A DNA stretch of 64,000 nucleotides from Candidatus Chloroploca asiatica (GTDB taxonomy: Bacteria; Chloroflexota; Chloroflexia; Chloroflexales; Chloroflexaceae), in the NCBI RefSeq assembly GCF_002532075.1, contig NZ_LYXE01000090.1, forward strand, positions 186,001 to 250,000, in the 5' to 3' direction. Shown one piece after another: positions 34,474 to 44,992 of the stretch; the first letter of the stretch is position 1; each line of letters begins with the position of its first letter. The notes below the pieces were generated by a model. The model was not told where the DNA came from. It did not search any database and was given only the letters and a program-made list of their open reading frames with translations. The position numbers were made by a program, and so were the translations under genes.

Positions 34474-35541
34474 TTAGAGTACGCCCACTGTACTATTATC
34501 GCCGATCAACAACCGATACGCTTTCGGCTTGAGTGGACTACGTGTCACCGTCACATTGCGCCCGATCAGGCTATCCTCAATGCGTGCTGGCATACCACGG
34601 ATCGTGCTATGTTCCAGCACAATGCTATGTTCGACCTCACTATCTTCGATCAGACAGTGATGATAAATGGACGTAAAAGGCCCGACATAGGCATTCAAAA
34701 TCCGAGTCTGTTCACCAATAATGGCCGGACCACGGATGGTTGAATTAATAATCTCGGCCCCAGCCTCGACTATCACCTTGCCAATCAGATTCGAGTCGCG
34801 GTCAACATATCCATGGACAACGGGCTGCATCTCCTCGAGCACGAGGCGATTGGCTTCAAGCATATCGTCTTTCTTCCCAGTATCGATCCACCAGCCATCG
34901 TGGATATAGGGAAAGACCTGATAGCCCGACGTAATGAGCCACTGAATAGCATCAGTAATCTCGAGTTCGCCACGCAGCGAGGGCGTAATGCTATGCACGG
35001 CCTCAAAGATGTGGTGGTCAAACATATAGACCCCGACCAGGGCCAGATCGCTCTGGGGATCACGGGGCTTTTCAACCAGGCGATCGATCCGTCCATTTTC
35101 GTCCAATTCAGCGACGCCAAACGACCGCGGATCAGCCACCTGTTTGAGCACCACCTGGGCATTGAAATCGCTATGTCCAAATTGTTGGATCAAGGGGCTA
35201 ATGCCGCCCTGGATACAGTTATCACCGAGGAACATCACAAAGCGATCATCGCCAATAAAATCGTGACTAATCTTGACCGCGTGAGCCAGACCGAGGGGTG
35301 CATCCTGCTCGATATAGGTAATCTGCACACCCCAGCGGCGTCCATTGCCAACAGCCGCCCTGATCTCATCGCCGGTATCACCAATCACGATCCCAATATC
35401 CCTGATCCCGGCATCCCTGATCGCCTCAATCACACGAAAGAGAACCGGTTTATTGCCAACAGGAACGAGCTGTTTGGCACTCGTATAGGTAATCGGGCGA
35501 AGGCGCGTTCCCTTGCCTCCACTCAGCACGAGCCCTTTCAT
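34474..35541 (-). CDS. rfbA: Glucose-1-phosphate thymidylyltransferase, long form
   Basis: This 355-residue enzyme has an N-terminal nucleotidyltransferase domain ([27 protein letters not shown], metal Asp in FLGDN, EKPRDP) and a C-terminal left-handed beta-helix (isoleucine-patch) region from about 250 ([22 protein letters not shown]). This long form differs from the usual 290-residue RmlA and is common in Chloroflexota, actinobacteria and archaea. It makes dTDP-glucose from glucose-1-phosphate and dTTP, the first step to dTDP-rhamnose and other deoxysugars; UTP use is possible. An AAAGG site precedes the ATG. A second enzyme of the same build is at 47791-48936. Confidence 0.9.
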   Translation of the reverse strand: MKGLVLSGGKGTRLRPITYTSAKQLVPVGNKPVLFRVIEAIRDAGIRDIGIVIGDTGDEIRAAVGNGRRWGVQITYIEQDAPLGLAHAVKISHDFIGDDRFVMFLGDNCIQGGISPLIQQFGHSDFNAQVVLKQVADPRSFGVAELDENGRIDRLVEKPRDPQSDLALVGVYMFDHHIFEAVHSITPSLRGELEITDAIQWLITSGYQVFPYIHDGWWIDTGKKDDMLEANRLVLEEMQPVVHGYVDRDSNLIGKVIVEAGAEIINSTIRGPAIIGEQTRILNAYVGPFTSIYHHCLIEDSEVEHSIVLEHSTIRGMPARIEDSLIGRNVTVTRSPLKPKAYRLLIGDNSTVGVL

Positions 35542-35651
35542 GCAACAACCTTTCCATAACCACGGCCATAACCCATGCTTCTATTGTACCAGTATCCGCG
35601 TATTGCATGTACACGAGGTTACAACCGCATGATGCTTGTTAGGTAACCTGT

Positions 35652-35700
35652 TGATAGATGCAAAAGAGGCCAGCAATGCTGGCCTCTTTTGCATCTATCA
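35652..35700. terminator. Bidirectional terminator hairpin
   Basis: A perfect 24-bp stem with 1-nt loop (arms tgatagatgcaaaagaggcc...; T-run and A-run on the two sides). It lies 31 bp after the stop of the NlpC/P60 gene on the minus strand. Confidence 0.85.
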
Positions 35701-35731
35701 GGATCTTCAGGGCGGTAGCCCACCCCATCAT

Positions 35732-37348
35732 CTAACGATAGGGACGGATAGCACCAACAAATGTATTCTGCCAGTAGCTACTCCAGATACTTGAAGCCTG
35801 CACGCCATAGCTGGGGGTCATCGCATGAACCATCCGGCCACCGCCGAGATAGATCGCCACGTGAGTAATGCCACGACGCCCACCGGTATTCGCAAAGAAC
35901 ATCAAGTCGCCGGGGGCCAGGCTGCCCATACTGCCGATCATCGCACCATAGCGTGTGCTGTACTGACCGGCAGCACTATGAGGCAGATTAACCCCAAACT
36001 GGCGATAGACATAGCTGGTCAGGCCACTGCAATCAAAGCCCCGGGGGCTGCTGCCACCCCAGACATACCGCGAACCAATAAACTGCACCGCATAGCTTGC
36101 AACATCGCCACTGGCAGGCACACTAACCGGAGCACCGCCACCGCCACTGCTACGCGTCTGCGCCACCGTCGTACGCACAGGCAGCGCCGGGATATCATTG
36201 GTAACGGGCACACGACGAACCGCCATTGGCGACACCCGCAACAGATCCGAGAAGATCCAGGCACGGGTTCCATTTTCGAGTTCAACCCGGTACCAATCTT
36301 TATGGCGGGCCAGCAACTTCACGTTACTATCGGCATTGATCGAACCAACGCGATCATACGCTGAACCAGGACCGCGGCGCAGGTTCACGCGATTTTCCAG
36401 CACCATGCCGACCAGAGGAGGATTGGGATCAGGAATGGAAGAGGCAATTGGAATGCGCTCGATCACCCCATCAACAATATTCAGGAACTCTGACGTGACC
36501 CAGCCATACTGAGAACCATACTCAACCAGGAACCACTCCTCGTACCGTTGGATGAGGGTCAACTCCTGACCGGCAGTCATCTTGGCCATACTCACATAGT
36601 TGACCCCGGGGCCATCACGCAGGTTCAGACTTTCTTCACGCACCACCCCAATTTTGGGCGGCGGGGGCGGTGGGATAACGTCAGCAGGAACCTGATTAAG
36701 CGTATAGACAACGGCCTCAGGAATATTCACCAGTTCAGCCGAGACCCAGTAGAGGGATCCTTCGCCGACACGACGAATCTGGAGCCACTCTTCAAAGCGG
36801 GCGACAACCTCAATTTCGGTACCAACCTGAACACGATCAACATCATCATAGGCCAGGCCAGGGCCATTGCGCAGCCGCACCGTATCTCCCGCAATCGTAG
36901 CGGGCACAATCAACGGGGCAAGCAATTCGGTGCGCGAAGAGAGTGAAATAGGTACCGGCAGCGCATCGTGCTCATCAAGAGGAGGATCACCGACCAGCGG
37001 TACACCCTCTTCGATCTGCAGGGCAACCGACCCAAAGGCAGATTCACCCGGCAAAATGAGCGCATTCGCTGCGGGAGCAGGAGCAACGGGAACTGTGGTT
37101 GGCAACTGACTCAGCAGCAGGGCCAGAGGGATCATCAACGCAACGATTGCGTGGAGAATAAAGCGTGTCGGAAGATAGGAAACCCAGGTACGGGGATGGA
37201 GAAAGGCTATGATGCCTCTGGAACGAAGACCGGCGAAAGGGTGACTCTGCTGACGGTAGCGATCATGGCGTCTCGACGCTTGTTGTTGCAGATGTTCAGT
37301 GCTACTACGCAGGTCTGAAGAAGGCTGATTGCGATTAAGCTCGATCAT
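35732..37348 (-). CDS. Secreted SH3b-NlpC/P60 peptidoglycan hydrolase
   Basis: The 538-residue protein has a long cytoplasmic head rich in Gln and Arg, a membrane anchor (about 65-85, LHAIVALMIPLALLLSQL), a Pro-rich stretch and three bacterial SH3 domains. Each SH3 has VRLRNGPG, LNLRDGPG or VNLRRGPG at its start. They lie at about 160-220, 235-295 and 310-370. A C-terminal NlpC/P60 domain (about 420-538) contains the catalytic Cys in FDCSGLTSYVY, and His in ITHVAIYLG and VHAMTPS. Such enzymes cut gamma-D-glutamyl-diamino acid or related stem-peptide bonds in peptidoglycan, and the SH3 domains bind the wall. It is a single gene between terminators. Confidence 0.93.
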   Translation of the reverse strand: MIELNRNQPSSDLRSSTEHLQQQASRRHDRYRQQSHPFAGLRSRGIIAFLHPRTWVSYLPTRFILHAIVALMIPLALLLSQLPTTVPVAPAPAANALILPGESAFGSVALQIEEGVPLVGDPPLDEHDALPVPISLSSRTELLAPLIVPATIAGDTVRLRNGPGLAYDDVDRVQVGTEIEVVARFEEWLQIRRVGEGSLYWVSAELVNIPEAVVYTLNQVPADVIPPPPPPKIGVVREESLNLRDGPGVNYVSMAKMTAGQELTLIQRYEEWFLVEYGSQYGWVTSEFLNIVDGVIERIPIASSIPDPNPPLVGMVLENRVNLRRGPGSAYDRVGSINADSNVKLLARHKDWYRVELENGTRAWIFSDLLRVSPMAVRRVPVTNDIPALPVRTTVAQTRSSGGGGAPVSVPASGDVASYAVQFIGSRYVWGGSSPRGFDCSGLTSYVYRQFGVNLPHSAAGQYSTRYGAMIGSMGSLAPGDLMFFANTGGRRGITHVAIYLGGGRMVHAMTPSYGVQASSIWSSYWQNTFVGAIRPYR

Positions 37349-38004
37349 GGAGCAATATACCTCACTTGTAATCCATACGGCGCATATGCGCAGGTCTTAT
37401 GCCCACAACACAATCGGGGTGCCTTTGCGCCTTCACTGGCTATCAGGAACGGGAAGCCTGAATATAACACAGGTCTGCACACCCTACAAGTATCAGAGCC
37501 GTATCAGGTATTAAGTGGGTTGTTACCGTGCTGCGAAGGTGATCGGCTTTGAGTTTGCTACCCCACATCCGCTTTCATCGCACATGCAAGCGTGACTTAT
37601 GTGGGGAGGCTACACAATCACTGTGCGCCAAAATGGTAAATCTAAGTTTAAGATATGTCACGCATTCTGTCAATAGTACCTGTGATCCAGTCGTTTTTGT
37701 GCATTAGAATGCCAAATAGTCTGCGTAGCCGTTTGTACAAGACAGGATTAGTGTCAAGACTTTTACGACTACGCATCAATGAGCCAGGTCTACAGGTAGC
37801 GGCAATGAGCCGTTCTCAGTCACATACCACTAGTCTGAGCGATCGCTGATATGCTGCTGCGTAAGCTGATAATCATTGTCAGTTACTCGCTGACGGTTTG
37901 AGGTCTACGGACTGTGACTATAGTACTATCTCAGCGCAGCGTTGGGTTCAGCATTGCCCCCCTAAACGCTATGTGCTGGGGCCGGCAGCCTCAACCCTCG
38001 CTTA
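37349..38004. other. 656-bp region without a supportable gene
   Basis: This is the longest gap in the window and is less GC-rich than its surroundings. Short open frames (for example 37655-37849) have no ribosome site, known motif or usual codon pattern. It contains a gagcgatcgctga palindrome near 37836 but no strong hairpin or repeat that I can name. It may hold promoters for the minus-strand NlpC/P60 gene. Confidence 0.6.
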
Positions 38005-38349
38005 TTACCAGACAATCAACATCATCGGGACGATCAGCACTGCAGCGATCATAAGCAAAAAGACGAGCAATTTGAGTTGTTCAGCGGTGCGACGGTTGCC
38101 TAGTTCCTGACAGACAGCGGGGTCATAGGGAACATTTGGCAACTCGCCCAGCAAAACCTCACCAAGTGCCCCAGGATTCGTGAAGAGGGTCTGAACAAAG
38201 GTTGTGATCAACTGACGGGTGGTGATGAGGGGTGGTGCCCAATACGCATGTTCAGGGCTGATTGGTTTACCCGTTAAGGCGCAATGGAGTTCACCCTTGA
38301 TAACGGTGGGCGAAGGGCCAGATGATGAGGTGGTAACCGGTACAGACAT
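38005..38349 (-). CDS. Conserved-looking small membrane protein
   Basis: This 114-residue protein has a Ser/Thr-rich head, a possible Cys pair region (GELHCALTGKPISPEHAYWAPPL) that looks like a short metal- or disulfide-containing turn, and one C-terminal membrane helix (LKLLVFLLMIAAVLIVPMMLIVW). No family is recognised. An AGGAGG site sits in front of the ATG at 38349, which I prefer to an upstream in-frame ATG. The gene follows the aminotransferase gene by 50 bp and may be in the same transcript. Confidence 0.7.
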   Translation of the reverse strand: MSVPVTTSSSGPSPTVIKGELHCALTGKPISPEHAYWAPPLITTRQLITTFVQTLFTNPGALGEVLLGELPNVPYDPAVCQELGNRRTAEQLKLLVFLLMIAAVLIVPMMLIVW

Positions 38350-38399
38350 TGTCTTGTTCCTCCTGCGCATTGGGTGAGATGCAAGCTGTTCTGCCGACG

Positions 38400-39560
38400 C
38401 TAGGCAATGCGCCGCACAAAACGCTCGATCCTTTCAAGCGCAATTTCGATCTTTTCCATGGACGTTGCATAACATGCACGAACATACCCCGTCCCACTGG
38501 GGCCAAAGGCATCGCCAGGGATGACCGCGACATGCTCTTCTGTGAGCAGCCGATCACAAAATTGCTCACTTGTCATCCCAAGGTGTCCAACAAAGGGGAA
38601 CGCATAAAAGGCCCCCTGTGGTTCAAAGGTCTTGAGGCCAATGGTATTCAGCCCGTCCACAATCACGCGGCGACGCCGATCATATTCAGCGACCATTGCC
38701 TGCACACTTGCTTCCCCATGGCGCAGCGCTTCGATCCCTGCATACTGGCTCATCGTCGGGGCCGACATGATGGCATACTGATGAACTTTGCGGACAGCGG
38801 CCGTGATCTCTTCGGGGGCGGCCATCCAACCCAGGCGCCAACCCGTCATTGCATAGGCTTTCGAGAAACCACCGAACAAGACGGTCCGGTCGCGCATCCC
38901 TGGCAAGGAAGCAAAACAGGTATGCTCGACCCCATAGACAAGCCGGTCATAGATTTCGTCCGAAAGGACGAGCAGATCGTGGCGGTTGGCAACGTCGGCA
39001 ATTTCACGCATTCGTTCTGGTGAAAGCACCGCCCCGGTCGGATTGTTGGGGTAGCCAATCATAATGGCCTTGGTCCGTGGGGTGATTGCAGCTTCAAGTG
39101 CCGCCCCGGTTACCTGGAAACATTCTTCGACGCGGGTGGGCACATAGACAGGACGCGCATCAGCCAGTTGCACACTAGCCATATAAGCCACAAAACATGG
39201 CTCGGGCATCAAAACTTCATCGCCAGGGTCAAAGAGCGCAAGCGCCGCCGCCGCCATTGCTTCGCTCACGCCAACGGTCATGAGGAGGTCGTGTTCAGCA
39301 TCATACATGACGTTGTAGCGCTGCTTCAAATGCTCCACAACGGCTTCACGGAGTTCGTACAGCCCCGAGTTTGACGTGTAGGCGGTTGTCTGATCAATTG
39401 ACCGTTGTCCGGCCTGACGTATCGCCTCGGGCGTCATAAAATCTGGTTCACCAACCCCCAATGAGATCACATCGGGCATGGTGGCTGCAATATCAAAAAA
39501 GCGTCGAATGCCAGAGGGAGGAATGCCGCGGACACGACGCGAGATACGCTCGGAGGACAT
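38400..39560 (-). CDS. PLP-dependent aminotransferase class I/II
   Basis: This 386-residue fold-type I aminotransferase begins with SLGVGEPDF, the substrate-carboxylate motif, followed by YPNNPTG and VLSDEIYDRLVY (PLP ring Asp/Tyr). The Schiff-base Lys lies in GGFSKAYAMTGWRLGW, and the second carboxylate Arg region is near VRACYATS. This is the aspartate/aromatic (subgroup I-gamma) type; exact substrate among aspartate, tyrosine, phenylalanine or alanine is not clear. A GGAG site precedes the ATG at 39560; the open frame 5' of it is not conserved. It lies between the small membrane protein and a UvrD-type helicase. Confidence 0.92.
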   Translation of the reverse strand: MSSERISRRVRGIPPSGIRRFFDIAATMPDVISLGVGEPDFMTPEAIRQAGQRSIDQTTAYTSNSGLYELREAVVEHLKQRYNVMYDAEHDLLMTVGVSEAMAAAALALFDPGDEVLMPEPCFVAYMASVQLADARPVYVPTRVEECFQVTGAALEAAITPRTKAIMIGYPNNPTGAVLSPERMREIADVANRHDLLVLSDEIYDRLVYGVEHTCFASLPGMRDRTVLFGGFSKAYAMTGWRLGWMAAPEEITAAVRKVHQYAIMSAPTMSQYAGIEALRHGEASVQAMVAEYDRRRRVIVDGLNTIGLKTFEPQGAFYAFPFVGHLGMTSEQFCDRLLTEEHVAVIPGDAFGPSGTGYVRACYATSMEKIEIALERIERFVRRIA

Positions 39561-39656
39561 GGAAAACTCCTGACACTTGGCTGCACCAACTCTTGTTGTG
39601 TGGTGCAAGCTTATCTTACCACGCTGATCGATCCACATTAATACCAGGGTCTCGCC

Positions 39657-41597
39657 CTAGCGATTCCCGCGTTCACGCCCATACGCGATGATTTCATCCA
39701 GGAACCGCGAGGGTTTCAGTTGTTGCCCGCGATTCCGCCCCGGTGTCCACGAAAGATAGAGGCGCTCGCCAGCACGCGTCAGGGCTACATAACAGAGCCG
39801 CCGCTCTTCTTCAATCCCGTCGCTACTCCCCATACTCCGCTCGTGAGGGAGGGTCTTCTCTTCGAGCCCAGTGACAAAGACAAAGGGCCACTCGAGGCCT
39901 TTCGCCGCATGGATCGTGAGCAACTGCACCTGATCACGGTCTTCGTCGCCGGTGTCGGCTGAGGTAAGCAGGGCGATCTCTTGCAGCAACGAACGCAGAT
40001 CAGTATGCTCTTCGGCTGCCAGCATCAGTTCTTGCAAGTGCGCACGCGCCTCGGGTAGTTCTTCGGGGCTGAACCGTTGTTCCAGGGCCGTCATATAGCC
40101 GCTCTGCTCGAGCACATCGGCCAGCAAGTGATCCGGTGGGGTTGTCCCCTCGGCCATGCGTTGCCAGCGGGCAAAGAGGCTCGCGAGCCGGCGCGCTCCC
40201 TCGGCAGCTTTGGGGGACAGGCTCTTCTGCGCTTCAGGATGGCTCAGACTTGCAACCAGACTCAGCCCCGCATGCCTGGCAACGTCAGTTAACCGTGCCA
40301 GCGCCTGTGCGCCAAGCCCTCGCGGGGGGACATTGGCGATCCGATTGAAACTGAGGTTGTCAGCAGGATTATTGATGACCCGCAAGAAGGCCAGTGCATC
40401 ACGAATAACGGCCCGATCATAGAAGCCGACACTGCCCCGCACCGCGTAGGACAGGCGGGCATGGCGCAAGGCGGTTTCAAGTGGACGACTCATATGGCGC
40501 GTCCGATAGAGAATCGCCATCTCACGAAGCGGACGACCCTGCTGCTGCAACTCGCTGATTGTCCGTGCAATCTGTTCGGCCTCTTCACGGCCATTCTTGG
40601 CCTCGTTGATCAAGAGGCAACGATCCCCAGGCAGCACCTTGCGGGCCGCCTGGAGGTTCATCGGGGCCACGCTGCGGCTATGCCGAATGACGGCATAGGC
40701 GGCATCAAGGATCGGCTGACGCGAACGATAATTGGTCTGAAGTTCGATCACCTGCGCTTCAGGGAAGTCGTGGGCAAAGCGGGTGATGATGCTATGATCA
40801 GCATTGCGGAAACCATAAATGCTCTGCATCCCATCGCCCACTACAAAGAGCGAGCGCGTCTGCGCATTGGCACCCCCAGGCCGTGTGAGTAACTCAACGA
40901 GCGCATGCTGACTCGGGTCAGTATCCTGATATTCATCAACCAGCACATGGCGCCAGCGGGCCTGGCATGCTTCAAGTACGTCGTGGTGTTCGTGCCATAG
41001 CCGATGGGTCAGCAGAATAAGATCGTCAAAATCAAGGGCATTGGCCTGTTCAAGCGCACGCTGATAGCGGCGATAACATCCAGCGACAAAACGGTCAACC
41101 GGGTCGGGGCTCAAGCGTGCCATCAAGCGTGGCGTAAGCATCCGGCTCTTGGCGCGCGAGATGCGCCGCAGTACCTCATCGGCTTCAATCAACACAGGAG
41201 GACGTTCGGTTGTGTTGGCAAGGGCATCGGTGGCGAGTTGAAGTTGTTCATCGGCGGCATAAATCGAAAAAGCCCCGGTATAACTCCCAATACGTCCGCC
41301 AATTTCCTCGCGCAGCAACCGCGCACAGACAGCGTGAAAGGTTCCGGTCATCAGACCACGTACCCCTCGCCCGAGTTGCTGGCGTAGGCGCTCGCGCATC
41401 TCTTTCGCCGCTTTATTGGTAAAGGTCAGCGCCAGGATTGCGTCGGGCTTCACACGGTGCTGTTCGATCAGATACGCAATCCGCAAGGTCAACACGCGGG
41501 TCTTGCCACTCCCTGCCCCTGCCCGCACCAGCACCGGGCCAATGGGGGCCGTAATCGCCGCACGTTGCGCCTCATTTACGTTACTCAGAGCATCCAT
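39657..41597 (-). CDS. UvrD/PcrA-type superfamily 1 DNA helicase (copy 1)
   Basis: The 646-residue helicase has the Q-motif-like start (LSNVNEAQRAAITAP), Walker A RAGAGSGKT (residues 26-33), TFTNKAAKEMRER, Walker B DEYQDTDPSQ, QTNYRSRQPI, and the C-terminal LTIHAAKGLEWPFVFVTGLEE and RRLCYVALTRA motifs. This is the 3'-5' helicase family that acts in nucleotide-excision and mismatch repair and replication restart. It is shorter than PcrA and lacks a C-terminal extension. No strong ribosome site is visible before the ATG at 41597. A second family member lies at 58778-61276. Confidence 0.93.
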   Translation of the reverse strand: MDALSNVNEAQRAAITAPIGPVLVRAGAGSGKTRVLTLRIAYLIEQHRVKPDAILALTFTNKAAKEMRERLRQQLGRGVRGLMTGTFHAVCARLLREEIGGRIGSYTGAFSIYAADEQLQLATDALANTTERPPVLIEADEVLRRISRAKSRMLTPRLMARLSPDPVDRFVAGCYRRYQRALEQANALDFDDLILLTHRLWHEHHDVLEACQARWRHVLVDEYQDTDPSQHALVELLTRPGGANAQTRSLFVVGDGMQSIYGFRNADHSIITRFAHDFPEAQVIELQTNYRSRQPILDAAYAVIRHSRSVAPMNLQAARKVLPGDRCLLINEAKNGREEAEQIARTISELQQQGRPLREMAILYRTRHMSRPLETALRHARLSYAVRGSVGFYDRAVIRDALAFLRVINNPADNLSFNRIANVPPRGLGAQALARLTDVARHAGLSLVASLSHPEAQKSLSPKAAEGARRLASLFARWQRMAEGTTPPDHLLADVLEQSGYMTALEQRFSPEELPEARAHLQELMLAAEEHTDLRSLLQEIALLTSADTGDEDRDQVQLLTIHAAKGLEWPFVFVTGLEEKTLPHERSMGSSDGIEEERRLCYVALTRAGERLYLSWTPGRNRGQQLKPSRFLDEIIAYGRERGNR

Positions 41598-41730
41598 AGA
41601 AATATGTTACGTGTAGCCTCCAGATACCTGTTCAGTCGCACGTATCCCGCATCAGTTGGGGAAATGACTGATAACACCGCATCTTACCACACCTCGCCTG
41701 TGTGAATGATCGTGTAGGGTGAGTGGTATA

Positions 41731-41923
41731 GGGCGATTGCATCATACGAAACCGGATAAAAATACACTCTATCAGGGCACCCGCAAGGGGTGCCCCTACA
41801 GGTCGTCCGGGCCGTCGTGGTGGTGTGCGCGGCCCTGGCGCAACCCGGCGGGGCCGAGCCGGGTGTACGGGCACCCCTTGCGGGTGCCCTGGTGGGGTGC
41901 ATGCACGGAAGATGCAATCGCCC
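41731..41923. repeat. Nested foldback element (possible MITE-like) upstream of ruvA
   Basis: Outer 13-bp inverted repeats gggcgattgcatc (41731-41743) and gatgcaatcgccc (41911-41923) enclose a perfect 22-bp inner pair (agggcacccgcaaggggtgc.. at 41774-41795 and 41869-41890). The GC-rich middle has no gene. The size (193 bp) and terminal repeats resemble a miniature mobile element, but no target-site duplication is obvious. The rest of the 384-bp gap 41598-41981 contains only the ruvA promoter. Confidence 0.7.
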
Positions 41924-41933
41924 TGGTGAATGG

Positions 41934-41939
41934 TATACT
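41934..41939 (+). promoter_or_regulatory. Extended -10 promoter for ruvA
   Basis: TGG-TATACT directly follows the right end of the foldback element, so the region needed for a -35 lies in the element's terminal repeat. The expected start is about 36 nt before the ruvA ATG. Confidence 0.5.
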
Positions 41940-41981
41940 TGTCCTTGCGGTGGCAGGATGTAAAGGAACGATGCAAAGCTT

Positions 41982-42575
41982 ATGATCGCATCATTGCGGG
42001 GAACGCTCACTCAGCTTGGGGCCGATCACCTGGTCCTTGAGACGGGAGGGGTTGGCTATCTCGTCTATGTGCCACGTACGGTGCTGGGGAACGTGGGCTC
42101 GCCTGGCGAGACGCTGTTTCTCTATACCTTGCTACTGGTGCGCGAAGATAGTATGACTCTGTATGGGTTTGTGACGGTCGAACAGCGCCAACTGTTCGAG
42201 TTATTCCTGACCGTGGCCGGGGTTGGGCCAAAAGTAGCCTTGAATCTCTTGGCAACCGGGGATCTTGATGCGCTTCGGGTCGCGATTGTTCAGGGCGACA
42301 CCACCACGCTGGCGCGCGTGCCGGGGATTGGCAAGAAGACTGCCGAGCGCCTTTCGCTCGAACTCAAGGGCAAAATTGAGCTCAAAGGGTTGCCGACGAC
42401 CCCTGGGGTACCGCCGGCAGTCGCCGCGCTCAATACGGAACTAGCCGAACTCCTCACGAGTCTCGGCTATACGCAGGCCGAGGCGGCAGCAGCCCTGGCC
42501 ACCATCCCGGCTGATGCATCCACTGAGCTTGAAGAGCGGCTACGCCTGGCTCTGCGTTATTTTGGTAGTGCCTGA
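41982..42575 (+). CDS. ruvA: Holliday junction DNA helicase subunit RuvA
   Basis: The 197-residue protein has all three RuvA parts: an N-terminal OB fold ([13 protein letters not shown]...GVGYLVYVP), two helix-hairpin-helix motifs ([30 protein letters not shown]) and the flexible C-terminal domain III ([16 protein letters not shown]) that contacts RuvB. It binds four-way junctions and loads RuvB for branch migration in recombination repair. Neither ruvB nor ruvC is next to it; the gene stands alone on the plus strand between the helicase and prmA, which is common outside proteobacteria. Confidence 0.97.
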   Translation: MIASLRGTLTQLGADHLVLETGGVGYLVYVPRTVLGNVGSPGETLFLYTLLLVREDSMTLYGFVTVEQRQLFELFLTVAGVGPKVALNLLATGDLDALRVAIVQGDTTTLARVPGIGKKTAERLSLELKGKIELKGLPTTPGVPPAVAALNTELAELLTSLGYTQAEAAAALATIPADASTELEERLRLALRYFGSA

Positions 42576-42595
42576 CGAGACAGACGCACAGTTGG

Positions 42596-43570
42596 TCACC
42601 CCTGATGAACGAGAGCGACCCATTCGCCTTCAACATGGCGTTCGCGCAGGTGCAGGCCCGCCGCTGCGAGTGCCGACGTGACCTCTGCTTCGCGGGTGTT
42701 GATGATGCCACTGCTGATCAAGATGCCGCCGGGTTCCAGGTTCGCCGCGAGATCATCAGCAAGCGTGATCAGCACCCGGGCGATCAGGTTGGCAACGATC
42801 AACGCGAACGTGTGCGGAGCCTCACCAGGCACCGCCGGTTGAGGCGGCACCTCCTCACCAAAATCGCCACTCAGCCAGTGTCCCATGCGCCGTCCCGCGC
42901 CAAGGCTGCCCTCAGCCACCTCAACAACCTTATGAACCCCATTGTGGGCTACATTTTCAGCGGCAACCTGAACGGCAACAGGGTCGTTATCAAGCGCAAA
43001 CACTGGCCGGGCACCGAGTTTGGCTGCGGCAATCGCCAGGATGCCTGAACCGGTACCCAAGTCGAGGGTTCGCATACCCGGTTGCACATACTGCTCGAGG
43101 AGGCTCAGGCAAAGGCGCGTTGTCGGATGAAGGCCCGTGCCAAACGCCATGCCAGGATCGAGGCGCAGAACAACGTCGTCGGGGCGAGCTTCATACTCCA
43201 GCCACGAAGGGACAATCACGGTACGCGCACCAATATGCATGACCGTGTAGTGCTCTTTCCAGGCATTAGCCCAGTCCTCTTCAGCGAGCGTACGCACCTG
43301 GAGTGGGCCGACCGGGCGCATATGGCCCAAATACCAGAGGGCCTGCTCGATGCGTTGACGCGCCTCTTCGGACTGTGCATCGAGGGGCAGATAGGTACGC
43401 AAGACCGACGGGCGGCTCGGATCGTAGCGAAACTCCGGCCCCTCGTCGCCTGGTGTCCAGGATGGTTCAACCACCACCCCGCCATTGTAGCCATAGCGAG
43501 CCAGCACTTCGGCGACTGACTCGACCGCCTCTTGATCAACCTCAACCGAACACTCCAACCATGCCGTCAT
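42596..43570 (-). CDS. prmA: Ribosomal protein L11 methyltransferase
   Basis: The 324-residue SAM-dependent methyltransferase has an N-terminal substrate-recognition part ([20 protein letters not shown]) and a Rossmann domain with [15 protein letters not shown], the SAM motif [33 protein letters not shown] and [10 protein letters not shown], all close to PrmA. It trimethylates L11 on lysines and the N terminus. I use the ATG at 43570, six bases after the cysS stop; a GTG at 43591 is in frame but overlaps cysS. It is the third gene of cysE-cysS-prmA. Confidence 0.93.
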   Translation of the reverse strand: MTAWLECSVEVDQEAVESVAEVLARYGYNGGVVVEPSWTPGDEGPEFRYDPSRPSVLRTYLPLDAQSEEARQRIEQALWYLGHMRPVGPLQVRTLAEEDWANAWKEHYTVMHIGARTVIVPSWLEYEARPDDVVLRLDPGMAFGTGLHPTTRLCLSLLEQYVQPGMRTLDLGTGSGILAIAAAKLGARPVFALDNDPVAVQVAAENVAHNGVHKVVEVAEGSLGAGRRMGHWLSGDFGEEVPPQPAVPGEAPHTFALIVANLIARVLITLADDLAANLEPGGILISSGIINTREAEVTSALAAAGLHLRERHVEGEWVALVHQG

Positions 43571-43575
43571 ACAGA

Positions 43576-44991
43576 CTACCCTATCTTCCACCGTGTCCCC
43601 TGGGGACCATCTTCGAGTGTAATGCCAAGTTCGGCGAGCCGGATGCGCACGTGATCAGCCAGAGCGTACTGCTTCGATAGGCGCAACTCGGCGCGTAACT
43701 CGATCAGCAACTGGATAAACGGAGCGATATCCTGGTTACGTTCACGCTGCGACGGATCGAGGCGCAGGCCCAGCACCCCAGCAAGTTCACGCAGCGCAGC
43801 CTGAGCGTCAGCAAATGGTGGGCCACCCACGCCCGCGTCACGGGCGCTATTGATCGCCCGTACCAGATCAAAGAGCGAAGCGACTGCCCCGGCAGTATTG
43901 AAGTCCTGATCCATCACCCTGGTAAAGAACGCCTGCGTTGTGATCACGGCACTGGCGAGATCCGCCACGAACTCTCCGGTCTCCACGGAACCTACCGATG
44001 GTTGCAAGGCCGACAACAGGCGTTCGAGCTTACGGGCGTTATCGTTAGCAACGGCGGTATTATACGTCAACGGACTACGATAGGAACTACTGAGCACAAT
44101 CAGACGGAGCACATCGGCATCATACTGTTCGAGGAAACTCGCAATGGTCACCACATTGCCGAGCGACTTAGACATCTTCTCGACCTGGCGCGTCACTGGA
44201 TTAACGAGTTGCAACATCCCATTATGCACCCAGAAGCGGGCAAACTGCTTATCAGTCAGACTCTCGCTCTGCGCAATCTCATTCTCGTGATGAGGAAAGA
44301 CGAGATCGCTGCCACCGCCGTGAATATCCATCTGTTCACCAAGGTGTTTCATGCACATCGCCGAGCATTCGATATGCCAGCCCGGGCGGCCTTCGCCCCA
44401 CGGACTCTGCCATGCCGGTTCACCAGGGCGAGCCGCTTTCCAAAGCGCAAAATCAGCGGGCGACTCTTTGCGCGGATCAACCTCAAAGCGCGTTCCGGTG
44501 AACATATCAGCCAGCGAGCGTCCCGAGAGTTTGCCGTAATCTTCGTCCTTGTGAACGCGAAAATAGACATCACCCTCGGCAGGATAGGCATACCCCTTGT
44601 CGATCAACCCCTCAACAAACGCCCGGATCTCAGGAATCGTCTGACTGACCCGAGGATACGCCGTTGCGGGCAACACATTGAGGGCCTGCAACTGGGCGAG
44701 GAACTCTTCGGCAAGTTGAGCCGACAGGTGCAACGGATCGATCCCTATTGTCTCGGCGCGAGCAATGATCTTATCGTCCACATCAGTAAAATTGACGATA
44801 TGGCGCACTGTGTAGCCACGATACTCAAGATAGCGGCGGATCACGTCAAAGACAATAGCCGACATCGCATGACCGATATGAGCGTCGTCATACGGAGTCA
44901 CCCCACAGACATACATCCGCACGACACCTGGCTCAATTGTCTCCAGGGGCTCGATCTTGCGGGTGAGCGAGTTATAGAGCATGATCGTCAT
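43576..44991 (-). CDS. cysS: Cysteine-tRNA ligase
   Basis: The 471-residue class I synthetase has the HIGH motif (residues 38-41, [12 protein letters not shown]), zinc ligands Cys29 and the [13 protein letters not shown] / HHENE region, and the KMSKS motif (MSKSLGN). The C-terminal helical DALR/anticodon-binding domain is present. It charges tRNA-Cys, whose gene is also in this window at 56297-56371. The ATG at 44991 starts one base after the cysE stop; an ATG at 44982 would also serve. Full length for the family. Confidence 0.97.
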   Translation of the reverse strand: MTIMLYNSLTRKIEPLETIEPGVVRMYVCGVTPYDDAHIGHAMSAIVFDVIRRYLEYRGYTVRHIVNFTDVDDKIIARAETIGIDPLHLSAQLAEEFLAQLQALNVLPATAYPRVSQTIPEIRAFVEGLIDKGYAYPAEGDVYFRVHKDEDYGKLSGRSLADMFTGTRFEVDPRKESPADFALWKAARPGEPAWQSPWGEGRPGWHIECSAMCMKHLGEQMDIHGGGSDLVFPHHENEIAQSESLTDKQFARFWVHNGMLQLVNPVTRQVEKMSKSLGNVVTIASFLEQYDADVLRLIVLSSSYRSPLTYNTAVANDNARKLERLLSALQPSVGSVETGEFVADLASAVITTQAFFTRVMDQDFNTAGAVASLFDLVRAINSARDAGVGGPPFADAQAALRELAGVLGLRLDPSQRERNQDIAPFIQLLIELRAELRLSKQYALADHVRIRLAELGITLEDGPQGTRWKIG

Positions 44992-44992
44992 C

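Noticed and set aside
37832-37848. GCGATCGC palindrome as a cyanobacterial HIP1 site
   Set aside because: I noticed this copy in a non-coding gap, and I did not survey the window for others; one site is not meaningful.
37655-38110. Short open frames in the large gap before the small membrane protein
   Set aside because: No ribosome sites, no motif, and one runs antisense into the supported gene at 38005.
41731-41923. Insertion sequence
   Set aside because: Terminal inverted repeats are present, but there is no transposase or clear target duplication; kept only as a possible miniature element.
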